18,813 nt of DNA from Lachnospiraceae bacterium (GCA_900751785.1 CAADSM010000089.1:1-18813); one strand, 5' to 3'; numbered from the stretch's first letter, positions 1 to 7,158 are shown. Numbers and translations are program-made. Notes: a model not told the origin generated them from the letters alone.

Positions 1-987
1 GGGGGGGGGGGCGCGGGGCGGGGATCGGGGGGAAAAAAAAGCCAGTGCGCCGAAGCGCAGGGAATTGCCGATATCATCCTGGCGGATGGACCGGCAGGAC
101 TGAGGCTGACCAAGCGCTATACGGTCAGAGACGGGCGGATCGTCCGCCTTCCGGTGGAAGCCACATTTGAGAATGGGTTCCTGTACGACGGGTCTAAGGC
201 GGAAGGAACGGATTACTACCAGTACTGTACGGCGTTTCCGGCAGGGACTCTGCTGGCTCAGAGCTGGAATGAAGAACTCGCGGCAGAGGTCGGAAGCGCT
301 GTCGGGGATGAGATGGAGAGATTTGGCATCACGCTCTGGCTTGCGCCGGGCATGAACATCCACCGCAATCCGCTGTGCGGGCGCAGCTTTGAGTACTATT
401 CTGAGGACCCGGTTATCAGCGGAAGGATCGCCGCTGCGGTCACAAAGGGCGTGCAGAGCCATCCGGGGTGCGGTACGACGATCAAGCATTTCGCGTGCAA
501 TAACCAGGAGGACAACCGCATGGGTTCTGACAGCATCCTGTCGGAACGCGCCCTGAGAGAGATCTATCTCAGAGGGTTCGGCATCGCGATCCGGGAGTCC
601 CAGCCGATGTCGATCATGACAAGCTATAATCTCGTCAACGGGGTACATGCGGCGAACAATTATGACCTGTGTATGAAGGCGGCGCGCTGTGAGTTCGGAT
701 TCAAGGGCGTGATCATGACTGACTGGTGTACGACGGAGAACGGAGACGACTGTACTGCTTCGGGCTGTATGCGCGCGGGGAATGACCTTGTCATGCCGGG
801 GCAGCTGAGCGATCATGAGAATATCCGCTGTGCGCTGGCTGACGGGACGCTCTCCGAAAGAGAGCTGAGGAACTGCATCACAAGGCTGGTGCGGATTGTA
901 CTGCGCTCTAATGCCTATGAAGGGCAGGGGGATGCTCCCTGCACGCAGGCAGGATGCGGCGGTTCCCCGTCCGGGAGTATGGCATAA
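1..987 (+). CDS. Glycoside hydrolase family 3 beta-glucosidase-type, 5'-partial
   Basis: This is the end of a family 3 glycosidase, which releases terminal beta-linked sugars by a retaining mechanism. The frame is open to the window edge. From about base 43 it reads as family sequence: an ADGPAGLR motif (85-105), then the KHFACNN motif, and MTDW, whose Asp codon (721-723) is the expected catalytic nucleophile. The ORF stops about 90 codons after the nucleophile, soon after the (beta/alpha)8 domain. Standard GH3 enzymes carry a second domain there, so this fits the permuted layout known from Ruminococcus albus and Butyrivibrio beta-glucosidases, with the second domain first and lying off the window. 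GTG at 154 is internal, not a start. The final 20 residues are Gly/Ser/Cys-rich with no recognised role. Bases 1-40 are probably not genuine. No signal peptide can be judged. Substrate is unknown. Confidence 0.85.
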   Translation, partial: GGGGAGRGSGGKKSQCAEAQGIADIILADGPAGLRLTKRYTVRDGRIVRLPVEATFENGFLYDGSKAEGTDYYQYCTAFPAGTLLAQSWNEELAAEVGSAVGDEMERFGITLWLAPGMNIHRNPLCGRSFEYYSEDPVISGRIAAAVTKGVQSHPGCGTTIKHFACNNQEDNRMGSDSILSERALREIYLRGFGIAIRESQPMSIMTSYNLVNGVHAANNYDLCMKAARCEFGFKGVIMTDWCTTENGDDCTASGCMRAGNDLVMPGQLSDHENIRCALADGTLSERELRNCITRLVRIVLRSNAYEGQGDAPCTQAGCGGSPSGSMA

Positions 988-1031
988 GCAGCGAAATGGA
1001 TAACAGCAATGGATAGTGACGGAAGAAATGT

Positions 1032-1060
1032 TTGACATTCCCGGGCACAGTCTATATAAT
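1032..1060 (+). promoter_or_regulatory. Sigma-A promoter of glnA
   Basis: A consensus -35 TTGACA (1032-1037) and a consensus -10 TATAAT (1055-1060) are separated by exactly 17 bases. Transcription should begin near 1067, so the terminator-like hairpin that follows lies wholly inside the glnA leader. Expression is therefore probably set after initiation rather than by a weak promoter. Confidence 0.85.
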
Positions 1061-1066
1061 AAGAGC

Positions 1067-1110
1067 GAAACAAGGGCGTTTCCCATAGGCGGAGAACGCC
1101 CTTTTGTCTT
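1067..1110 (+). promoter_or_regulatory. glnA leader attenuator with candidate ANTAR-type hexaloops
   Basis: Two mutually exclusive hairpins are visible. The first pairs GAAAC (1067-1071) with GTTTC (1078-1082) around the hexaloop AAGGGC. The second pairs 1072-1084 with 1091-1103, thirteen positions with one G-U and one C-A, around the hexaloop ATAGGC (1085-1090). It is followed by TTTTGTCTT, so it resembles an intrinsic terminator. Both loops have A at position 1 and G at position 4, the signature described for RNA hairpins bound by ANTAR antiterminators. The early hairpin would block the terminator. A classical tandem P1/P2 arrangement is not clearly present. The structural pairing is seen directly; ANTAR binding is inferred from the loops and from the ANTAR gene downstream. 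Confidence 0.6.
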
Positions 1111-1157
1111 ATCTGAGACGATTGGGACGGAAACAGTCTGAAAAGGAGGTTTAAGCA

Positions 1158-2489
1158 ATGCATGACTATACGAGGGAAGATATCCTCCGTATTGTGGAGG
1201 AAGAAGATGTGGCTTTCATCCGGCTGCAGTTCACGGATATCTTCGGGACAATGAAAAATATGGCGGTCACGGTGAGCCAGCTTGAGAAAGCGCTGGACAA
1301 CCGCTGCATGTTCGATGTCTCTTCGCTGGAGGGGCTTTCCGGAGAAGAGGATTCGGATATGTATCTGTATCCAGATCTGAGCACCTTTGAGATCTTCCCG
1401 TGGAGACCGCAGCAGGGCAAGGTGGCGAGACTGATCTGCGACGTGTACCGCACGGACGGAACGCCTTATGAGGTGGATCCGAGATATGTGCTGAAGAAGG
1501 CGATCGCCGAGGCGGAGGAGATGGGGTATACGATGAACGTAGGACCAGAGTGTGAGTTTTTCCTCTTCCATATGGACGATGACGGGCTGCCGACGACGCT
1601 GACCCATGAGCAGGGCGGATATTTTGATGTGGGTCCTCTTGATTTTGGAGAAAATGCGCGGCGTGATATGGTACTGACGCTGGAGGAGATGGGATTTGAG
1701 ATCACGTCCTCGCACCATGAGATCGCGCCGGCGCAGCATGAGATTGACTTCCGCTATGATGAAGCGCTTGTGACGGCGGACAATCTGATGACCTTTAAGA
1801 TGGTGGTGAAAACGATCGCAAAGAGGCACGGACTCCACGCGACATTCATGCCGAAGCCGAAGATTGAGACTTACGGTTCGGGAATGCATATTAATCTGTC
1901 GCTGAGCAGGAACGGAGTCAATGCGTTCCAGAGTGCGGACGACAGGAACGGACTGAGCCGGGAGGGCTATTATTTTATCGGCGGGCTGATGAAGCATATG
2001 AAGGCGATCACCTGTATCACCAACCCGACGGTTAATTCCTATAAAAGATTCGTGCCGGGGTATGAGGCGCCTGTCTATATGGGATGGTCGAGCAGGACGA
2101 GAGGGCCGCTCATCCGGGTGCCATCCGGGCGCGGGGAGAACACCCGGATCGAGCTAAGGAGCCCGGACGCGACAGCGAACCCGTATCTTGCGCTGGCGGT
2201 CCTCTTGAAGGCTGGGCTGGACGGCATCAAAAATCAGATCATGCCGCCGGACAGCATTGATGAGAATATCCAGAAGATGACCCAGGAGCAGAGAGACGCC
2301 CTCCACGTAGAAGAACTCCCCAGATCTCTGAAAGCAGCGGTGGCCGAGCTTGAGAAAGATTCATTTGTGCGCGGCGTGCTCGGCGACAAGCTCGCAGAAA
2401 AGATCATCAAAGCACACAGAAAAGAGTACCGTGACTACTACATGCAGGTAACAGACTGGGAAATCGCGAACTATCTTTACAAGTTGTAA
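1158..2489 (+). CDS. glnA: Glutamine synthetase, type I
   Basis: Joins ammonia to glutamate using ATP to give glutamine, the main cytosolic entry of ammonium into metabolism; the enzyme is a dodecamer. The 443-residue length matches the short GSI-alpha form of Firmicutes. An N-terminal beta-grasp domain (about residues 15-100) precedes the catalytic domain. GPECEFFLF carries metal-ligand glutamates, and NPTVNSYKR, SSRTRG and the IELRSPDATANPYL stretch are typical active-site segments. ATG at 1158 follows AAAAGGAGGT with good spacing. It has its own strong promoter and a leader hairpin. The next gene encodes an ANTAR RNA-binding protein, so control by antitermination is likely. The identification is firm; the regulatory link is inferred. 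Confidence 0.97.
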   Translation: MHDYTREDILRIVEEEDVAFIRLQFTDIFGTMKNMAVTVSQLEKALDNRCMFDVSSLEGLSGEEDSDMYLYPDLSTFEIFPWRPQQGKVARLICDVYRTDGTPYEVDPRYVLKKAIAEAEEMGYTMNVGPECEFFLFHMDDDGLPTTLTHEQGGYFDVGPLDFGENARRDMVLTLEEMGFEITSSHHEIAPAQHEIDFRYDEALVTADNLMTFKMVVKTIAKRHGLHATFMPKPKIETYGSGMHINLSLSRNGVNAFQSADDRNGLSREGYYFIGGLMKHMKAITCITNPTVNSYKRFVPGYEAPVYMGWSSRTRGPLIRVPSGRGENTRIELRSPDATANPYLALAVLLKAGLDGIKNQIMPPDSIDENIQKMTQEQRDALHVEELPRSLKAAVAELEKDSFVRGVLGDKLAEKIIKAHRKEYRDYYMQVTDWEIANYLYKL

Positions 2490-2567
2490 CCCCAGATCCA
2501 CACATGCGGTGAAACCGGCAGCCGCTGCCTTGCAGGCTTGGCGGCAGATTCAGGAGGTGAAGCAGAT

Positions 2568-3116
2568 ATGAGCCATATTATTGTTGCGTTTTCCAAACGG
2601 GAGAATGCGGCGAACATCCGCAACATACTGATGCGATCTGGTATGGACGTATCTGCAGTCTGCCTGACAGGTGCGGCAGTGCTCCAGAATGCGGATACAT
2701 GGAACGAAGGGATCGTGATATGCGGCTACCGGATGCAGGATATGCAGTATACGAGACTGCGAGAGCTGCTCCCGGAGCAGTTTGAGATGCTTCTCGCAGC
2801 GCCGCCCGACCGCTGGGTGGGCACGGAGCTCCCCGACGGAGTGGTCGGACTGCCCATGCCGATCAAGGTGCATGATCTGGTCAGCTCCGTGGAGATGATG
2901 ATCGAAGCGATGGAGCGGCGGCGCAGAAAGCGCCGGAGAAAGGAAAAGGAGCGGAGCGCAGGCGACAAAGCTGTTGTTGACCGGGCAAAAGCGGTCCTGA
3001 TGGAGCGGAACAATATGTCTGAGGAAGATGCGCACCGGTATCTCCAAAAATGCAGTATGGAAAGCGGGACAAATATGGTCGAGACCGCGCAGATGGTTCT
3101 CACGATCATGGATTAA
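2568..3116 (+). CDS. ANTAR-domain RNA-binding response regulator
   Basis: A 182-residue protein with a degenerate receiver-like N-terminus (about 1-110), an Arg/Lys-rich linker (about 115-130, ERRRRKRRRKEKER), and a C-terminal ANTAR three-helix domain (about 133-180, DRAKAVLMERNNMSEEDAHRYL). ANTAR proteins bind leader hairpins and prevent termination. The receiver half lacks an obvious phospho-acceptor Asp pocket, so control by phosphorylation is doubtful. The ATG at 2568 is chosen because AGGAGG (2552-2557) lies ten bases upstream; an in-frame TTG at 2538 has no such site. It follows glnA in the same direction with 78 bases between. Clostridial glnA-ANTAR pairs are known for nitrogen control, so the glnA leader is the probable target. 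The ANTAR assignment is strong; target and signal are inferred. Confidence 0.88.
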   Translation: MSHIIVAFSKRENAANIRNILMRSGMDVSAVCLTGAAVLQNADTWNEGIVICGYRMQDMQYTRLRELLPEQFEMLLAAPPDRWVGTELPDGVVGLPMPIKVHDLVSSVEMMIEAMERRRRKRRRKEKERSAGDKAVVDRAKAVLMERNNMSEEDAHRYLQKCSMESGTNMVETAQMVLTIMD

Positions 3117-3143
3117 TATTTGACAAGAAAGGTTGCAGTAATT

Positions 3144-3980
3144 ATGAAGTTTACAAAAATGCAGGGGCTTGGCAATGACTATGTATATGTGAATTGCTTT
3201 AAAGAAAAGATAGAAAATCCGTCAGAGCTGGCGGTCAGGATCAGCGACAGACATTTCGGCGTCGGTTCAGACGGGCTTATTATGATCAATCCGTCTGACA
3301 AGGCTGATTTTGAGATGGAGATGTACAATGCGGACGGTTCCCGTGGAGAGATGTGCGGGAACGGGATCCGCTGCGTGGCAAAATATGTCTATGATTATGG
3401 CCTGACGGATAAGACAAGCATTTCTGTAGAAACGCTGGGCGGGATCAAGTATCTCGATCTGACCGTAGAGGATGGAAAGGTGAGCCTTGTAAAAGTAGAT
3501 ATGGGAAGACCGGAGCTGGAGCCTTCGAGAATCCCCGTTGTGGCAGAGGGAGACCGGGCTGTGGACGAACCGATCACAGTGGATGGAAAGGAATACCGGA
3601 TGACCTGTGTCTCTATGGGAAATCCGCATGCGGTCGTATATGTGGACTGCGATGTGAAAGAACTTCCCCTGGAGGAGATCGGCCCCGGATTCGAGCATCA
3701 CGAAAGATTCCCGAAGCGTGTGAATACAGAGTTTGTCAGAGTGCTTGACCGGAAAACGGTGGAAATGCGCGTGTGGGAGCGCGGATCCGGGGAGACGCTT
3801 GCCTGCGGGACAGGAGCCTGCGCCGTAGCTGTATCCAGCGCATTGAACGGCTTGACCGAGGACGAGGTGACAGTGAAGCTGCTCGGCGGAGACCTTCGGA
3901 TACAGTGGGACAGGGAGAGGGATACAGTCTATATGACGGGACCTGCCGCTGTTGTGTTTGACGGAGAGTGGCCGGAATAG
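3144..3980 (+). CDS. dapF: Diaminopimelate epimerase
   Basis: Interconverts LL- and meso-diaminopimelate, the penultimate step of lysine synthesis and the source of the peptidoglycan cross-linking residue; it is cytosolic and cofactor-independent. The 278-residue length is normal. Both catalytic cysteines are present: Cys71 in MCGNGIRC and Cys221 in ACGTGAC. The N-terminus [13 protein letters not shown] is the family start, which supports ATG 3144 over an upstream in-frame TTG at 3120. The ribosome binding site AGAAAGG is modest. Only 27 bases separate it from the ANTAR gene, so co-transcription is likely. A strong bidirectional terminator follows. Confidence 0.97.
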   Translation: MKFTKMQGLGNDYVYVNCFKEKIENPSELAVRISDRHFGVGSDGLIMINPSDKADFEMEMYNADGSRGEMCGNGIRCVAKYVYDYGLTDKTSISVETLGGIKYLDLTVEDGKVSLVKVDMGRPELEPSRIPVVAEGDRAVDEPITVDGKEYRMTCVSMGNPHAVVYVDCDVKELPLEEIGPGFEHHERFPKRVNTEFVRVLDRKTVEMRVWERGSGETLACGTGACAVAVSSALNGLTEDEVTVKLLGGDLRIQWDRERDTVYMTGPAAVVFDGEWPE

Positions 3981-3998
3981 GAATGCGCTGCAGTAAAC

Positions 3999-4047
3999 AA
4001 AAAGCTGAAGGCACCGGGGAATGACACCCCGGCGTCTTCAGCTTTTT
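3999..4047. terminator. Bidirectional intrinsic terminator
   Basis: AAAAAGCTGAAG (3999-4010) pairs perfectly with CTTCAGCTTTTT (4036-4047), and an inner CCGGGG/CCCCGG stem (4014-4019 with 4027-4032) extends the hairpin. T runs occur on both strands, so it can end both dapF (+) and the convergent small gene (-). The stop codon of the minus-strand gene lies inside the stem. Confidence 0.92.
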
Positions 4048-4262
4048 ATCATAACCTTTTGACCATTTACGTTAATATTTTCGAGATTCTGGAAAATCCA
4101 GTCCCCGATCTCGGGAGAAAACCTGATGACCACCGGAATCCAGCAGTCATGGACTGACAGATAAAGGTACTGCCCTGATCTTACGCTGATATTCTGCAGC
4201 TTCTTGTCATCAGTGATATACATTTCTGTACCCGATTTTGCGTTCAATGTTCCAGTTATCAT
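4038..4262 (-). CDS. Small hypothetical protein, possibly DUF5348-like
   Basis: A 74-residue protein beginning MITGTLNAKSGTEMY and containing DCWIPVVIRFSPEIGDWIFQ. The spaced Trp/Val pattern near its centre resembles short DUF5348 proteins that are common on mobile elements of Clostridia; this match is from memory and tentative. The ATG at 4262 is chosen because AAAGGAG lies nine bases upstream on the minus strand; the frame is open further upstream, but that part is very A+T-rich and lacks a ribosome site. No signal peptide, membrane segment or catalytic motif is evident. It is convergent with dapF and shares its terminator. Function is unknown. Confidence 0.6.
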   Translation of the reverse strand: MITGTLNAKSGTEMYITDDKKLQNISVRSGQYLYLSVHDCWIPVVIRFSPEIGDWIFQNLENINVNGQKVMIKS

Positions 4263-4450
4263 ATACAGCAACTCCTTTCCTGACATAAATTGCAGGTATA
4301 AAATACCAATCGTCATTAGAGATAGTCTATAGGAGAAATATGAACATTTTGTGTCATATAATATAAAATATTCAAAAGAATATGTGAAAAACATGTAAAT
4401 TCAGAAAAAAAGCACGGAAAAAATGATTGTATAGAAATTAAAAAAAGTAC

Positions 4451-4478
4451 TTGATTTTTTCTCGCAGTCTGCTATAAT
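4451..4478 (+). promoter_or_regulatory. Promoter of the tRNA pair
   Basis: TTGATT (4451-4456) and TATAAT (4473-4478) are separated by 16 bases, about 35 bases upstream of the first tRNA. The region is A+T-rich. This is a good match for a sigma-A promoter serving both tRNAs. Confidence 0.75.
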
Positions 4479-4512
4479 AACCATGTTGCTTGTGACGAGC
4501 AAGAAAAAGTAA

Positions 4513-4584
4513 TGCGGAATGGTGTAATTGGCAGCACAGCAGACTCTGACTCTGTTAGTAGGGGTTCAAGTCCCTTTTCCGTAG
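4513..4584 (+). tRNA. tRNA-Gln (anticodon CTG)
   Basis: The acceptor arm TGCGGAA pairs with TTCCGTA (4577-4583) with one G-U, and the discriminator base is G. The anticodon stem CAGA/TCTG encloses the loop CTCTGAC, giving anticodon CTG, which reads CAG glutamine codons. The T loop is TTCAAGT. CCA is not encoded, so it must be added after transcription. It shares a promoter with the proline tRNA 35 bases downstream. Confidence 0.93.
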
Positions 4585-4619
4585 CTGGGAATTTGCGAAG
4601 AGCAGGTTCCCTATTTTAT

Positions 4620-4693
<74 letters not shown>

Positions 4694-4709
4694 TTTTTTT
4701 ATTTTACGG

Positions 4710-4752
4710 AATACCACAAAACCTGTCGATCCAGGCTTTGTGGTATTTTTTT
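4710..4752 (+). terminator. Terminator of the tRNA operon
   Basis: AATACCACAAA (4710-4720) pairs with TTTGTGGTATT (4737-4747), with an inner CCTG/CAGG stem, followed by a run of seven T bases. It closes the tRNA-Gln/tRNA-Pro transcript and marks the left limit of the decayed accessory region. Confidence 0.9.
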
Positions 4753-4798
4753 ACTTTATAAAAAATTCCGATTTTTCCAGAAAGTAAAAGAAACACGA

Positions 4799-4824
4799 GT
4801 TCACCAAACTTGAGGTTGGTAAAC
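4799..4824. repeat. Imperfect hairpin at the edge of transposase remnants
   Basis: GTTCACCAA (4799-4807) faces TTGGTAAAC (4816-4824), pairing at eight of nine positions around a short loop. It lies just downstream of the small minus-strand gene that accompanies the Y2 transposase tail. IS91-type elements carry subterminal hairpins near their ends, so this may be an old element end. That role is inference. Confidence 0.35.
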
Positions 4825-4859
4825 ACGTGCATGGGAATGACAATAAGACGATGGTCAGG

Positions 4860-5036
4860 TTAGAAGATATAAAAACCTTCTTCACCAAACAAATCGTCAA
4901 AAGGATCGTCTTCATTTAGAAAATAATCCATATCCAGAAGGTCATCCTCGCTCATATGGCGAATGTCCTCGGGTGTCATTCCTTCGGGTGGATTCTCTAT
5001 GTATTTGTTGCGCAGTTCCTTGATATCTGGTTTCAT
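4860..5036 (-). CDS. Small acidic protein next to Y2 transposase remnant
   Basis: A 58-residue strongly acidic protein: MKPDIKELRNKYIENPPEGM, then an Asp/Glu-rich middle (MSEDDLLDMDYFLNEDDPFDD) and the end EEGFYIF. The ATG at 5036 has AAAGGAG ten bases upstream on the minus strand; an ATG nine bases earlier would place the site too close. No membrane segment or known fold is evident. It starts 41 bases after the stop codon of a transposase tail on the same strand, and I believe similar short acidic ORFs accompany Y2-type transposases in gut Clostridia, so it may be an element passenger. The frame is intact with a good ribosome site although the transposase is broken. Function is unknown. Confidence 0.6.
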   Translation of the reverse strand: MKPDIKELRNKYIENPPEGMTPEDIRHMSEDDLLDMDYFLNEDDPFDDLFGEEGFYIF

Positions 5037-5076
5037 GGTAAACATTCTCCTTTGAGAGGATTATATTACAGCAGTT

Positions 5077-5235
5077 CTATGCAGAGGAACGCTTTCCACG
5101 AGATTTGGACATTACTTTCTCGTACAATTCTTCGTGAGGTACGCGCTTGTGGTTGTAATAGAGTTCCAAGAACTCCATTTTGTGATTACATTCAGGACAA
5201 TACAGAGGATCATAACCGAAAGAAAGGATAGCAGA
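5077..5235 (-). pseudogene. C-terminal remnant of a Y2 (IS91-type) transposase
   Basis: On the minus strand the frame ending at the TAG at 5077-5079 reads FGYDPLYCPECNHKMEFLEL and then continues through an YYNHKRVPHEELYEKVMSK segment. The FGYDPL-CPxC-K-M-L-L pattern is the zinc-knuckle tail of rolling-circle Y2 transposases found in Clostridia. Only about 50 residues remain. The same frame meets a TAG stop a little further upstream, with no start codon, and the plus-strand sequence turns into a different gene remnant there. All catalytic parts (HUH motif, Tyr pair) are lost. The family assignment is by motif recognition. Confidence 0.6.
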
Positions 5236-5379
5236 AAAGGTAGTGGGAGGCTATAAGAAGAGCGAGGAGAGCGTGGTGGGCGCTATAAGAAAATCGAAGA
5301 GAGCGCTGTAAACGGCTTTACAAAAATGACAGATTCTTTTGTGGATGAATTTCTGATTTTTACGTTTTTGGTAAGTTGA
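5219..5379 (+). pseudogene. Frameshifted small VVxGYKKIE-repeat protein
   Basis: The plus strand reads EKVVGGYKKSEESVVG up to about 5280, then in the next frame RYKKIEESAVNGFTKMTDSFVDEFL to about 5355, ending at TGA 5377-5379. The two copies of the CTATAAGAA unit (5251 and 5283) are 32 bases apart, whereas 33 would keep the frame, so one base is missing. Repeated VVxGYKKIE blocks followed by FVDxFL resemble a family of short proteins of gut Clostridia with unknown function; this match is from memory. The beginning is lost at the transposase junction and the usual tail after FVDxFL is absent. Confidence 0.5.
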
Positions 5380-5441
5380 TGTCCCTGAAAATTCATGGTA
5401 AACTGAATGAAAAATTATTACATAGAAGGGGGATGTCTGCC

Positions 5442-6068
5442 GTGAAGGTTGAGATCATCAATAACGCAAACGAACTTGAGAGTCTGGAACCTTTTGAAGT
5501 CAGCTGTCTTCTTTGGGGGACAGAGAAGATACCGAAAACTTACGGTTATCTCGGCTTTGTGCCGGGGGACGGTTTTTATCTGAAAATGATCTGCGTGGAG
5601 AAGGATCCGCTCCGCACTTTTGAGAAGGACCAGGATCCGGTATACAGAGACAGTGCGATGGAAGCATTTTTTATGTTTGAACCGGCTCAGCACAAGGAGC
5701 GGGAAGAACAGAATATCTATATCAATCTTGAGGTGAATGCCAACGGGGCTATGCTGGCCGCATATGGCAGTCAGAGGGTATACCGGACTTATTTTACGGA
5801 AGAAGAGCGCAGCAGGCTGCAGTGCAGAGCCGTGATGGAGGATGACAGATGGTCGGTCAGCCTCAAGCTTCCGGTAAGCCTTCTGGAGAAGCTGTACGGT
5901 CCTGTGGACCTTAAGGCCGGAAGCACGTTTTCCTGTAATTTCTATAAGATATCGGAGACGAAAGAGATCGAGCACTATGCGTCGTATTCACCGATCATGA
6001 CAGACACGCCGAGTTTCCATCTTCCGGAATATTTTGCCCAGGCAGAAATTGTTGTGAAAAATAAATAA
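5442..6068 (+). CDS. Carbohydrate-binding family 9-like protein
   Basis: A 208-residue protein rich in beta strands, with aromatic segments (LLWGTEKIPKTYGYLGFVPG, EAFFMFEP, IYINLEVNANGAML, WSVSLKLP, FSCNFYKIS). The pattern resembles CBM9/DOMON-like sandwich domains found as single-domain proteins in Lachnospiraceae. There is no signal peptide or catalytic motif, so it is probably cytosolic; its ligand is unknown. AGAAGGGGG ends at 5432, directly against ATG 5433, which is too close, whereas GTG 5442 sits nine bases downstream, so GTG is preferred; the two differ by three residues. It appears to be a single-gene unit. Assignment to the CBM9-like group is moderate. Confidence 0.6.
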   Translation: MKVEIINNANELESLEPFEVSCLLWGTEKIPKTYGYLGFVPGDGFYLKMICVEKDPLRTFEKDQDPVYRDSAMEAFFMFEPAQHKEREEQNIYINLEVNANGAMLAAYGSQRVYRTYFTEEERSRLQCRAVMEDDRWSVSLKLPVSLLEKLYGPVDLKAGSTFSCNFYKISETKEIEHYASYSPIMTDTPSFHLPEYFAQAEIVVKNK

Positions 6069-6183
6069 TATATTACGAAAACTTAATAATATTTAAGGAA
6101 ACAGAGCATCTTTTTTAAAATTTAACTCTTATAATAATACATTATATTGCAAATGATCAGGGGTACAAATGAGGAGATAAAAG

Positions 6184-7089
6184 ATGCACGATAATAAGGG
6201 GAGTAAAACAAGATGGAATGTCTATCCGCTCATTCTCTGCGGATTAGTGTTTTTCGTCATCACTGCTACGATATTTTGTATGGTGGTGAACAGCAGGGAG
6301 GCGAAAAAGGAGGCGCGCAGGGAGCAGATCAAGGCTGAACAGCAGGCTGCGGCGGAGGAGCAGAAGAAAAAAGCGGAAGAAGTGAAGGCGCAGGAGGAAG
6401 AGGATAGAAAGGAGTCCTCTAAAGTCCGGCCGGGAACTCCTGTCGGGACAATGGATCCGCAGGATGGCAAGAAGGTAGTCTATCTCACATTCGACGACGG
6501 GCCTTCTAAAAATACACAGCCGATCCTGGACATCCTGGAGCAGTATGGGGCAAAGGCAACCTTTTTCATAACAGGAGGCCATGAGGACTGCCGGCCGCTC
6601 ATCAAGAAAGCATATGAGGCAGGGCATACGATCGGCTTACATACATACAGTCATGATTATGCGACGGTATACTCTTCTGTCGAAGCGTATTTCGATGATC
6701 TGGAAAAGATTGGGGAGGTTGCAAAGGAACAGATCGGATATGTTCCGTGCTTTATCCGTTTCCCGGGAGGGGCGTCGAATACGGTCTCGGCAAAATATAC
6801 TTCGGGCATTATGACTGAGCTGACGAGACTTGTCCAGGAGAAGGGATATCAGTACTACGACTGGAATGTGAGCAGCGGTGACGGAGATGTCTGCAGTGCG
6901 GACGAGATCGTACAGAACTCGACGACGGATCAGTATGATCATGTGATGATCCTGTTCCATGATGCGGCGACAAAGGACACTACGGTGGAGGCGCTGCCGA
7001 GAGTGATCGAGTATTATAAAAATCTGGGATACGAATTTCGGGCAATTGACCGGGAGAGCTTCGTATCGCATCACAAGACAAATAACTGA
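6184..7089 (+). CDS. Membrane-anchored polysaccharide deacetylase (NodB/CE4)
   Basis: Removes acetyl groups from N-acetylglucosamine-type polymers, most likely peptidoglycan, outside the membrane. Residues about 14-36 form one membrane segment (signal anchor), followed by a charged Lys/Glu/Gln-rich coiled region (about 38-78) and the CE4 domain (about 95-292). The five motifs are present: TFDDGPS (Asp104 and Asp105), HTYSH (metal ligands His153 and His157), RFPGG (Arg192), DWN, and LFHDA (His259). The catalytic set is complete, so it should be active. GAGGAG lies close before ATG 6184, and a TATAAT at 6130-6135 may be its -10. A terminator follows, so it is a single-gene unit. Deacetylation would favour lysozyme tolerance; the exact substrate is inferred. 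Confidence 0.93.
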   Translation: MHDNKGSKTRWNVYPLILCGLVFFVITATIFCMVVNSREAKKEARREQIKAEQQAAAEEQKKKAEEVKAQEEEDRKESSKVRPGTPVGTMDPQDGKKVVYLTFDDGPSKNTQPILDILEQYGAKATFFITGGHEDCRPLIKKAYEAGHTIGLHTYSHDYATVYSSVEAYFDDLEKIGEVAKEQIGYVPCFIRFPGGASNTVSAKYTSGIMTELTRLVQEKGYQYYDWNVSSGDGDVCSADEIVQNSTTDQYDHVMILFHDAATKDTTVEALPRVIEYYKNLGYEFRAIDRESFVSHHKTNN

Positions 7090-7121
7090 GCGGTTCAGTT
7101 CTAGTGTATAAAAGTTATAGC

Positions 7122-7158
7122 GGGGATGTTAGGGTGTTTTCTAACATCCTCATTTTTT
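7122..7158 (+). terminator. Intrinsic terminator of the deacetylase gene
   Basis: GGGGATGTTAG (7122-7132) pairs with CTAACATCCTC (7141-7151) with one G-U and an eight-base loop, followed by six T bases (7153-7158). It separates the deacetylase gene from the regulator remnant downstream. Confidence 0.93.

Noticed and set aside
915..1997. Long minus-strand open frame (360 codons) opposite glnA
   Set aside because: It is a His/Arg/Leu-rich shadow of glnA in the opposite strand, with no ribosome site and no recognisable family.
4956..5231. Plus-strand open frame of 91 codons in the accessory region
   Set aside because: It is antisense to the acidic ORF and the transposase tail; both minus-strand readings match recognisable patterns better.
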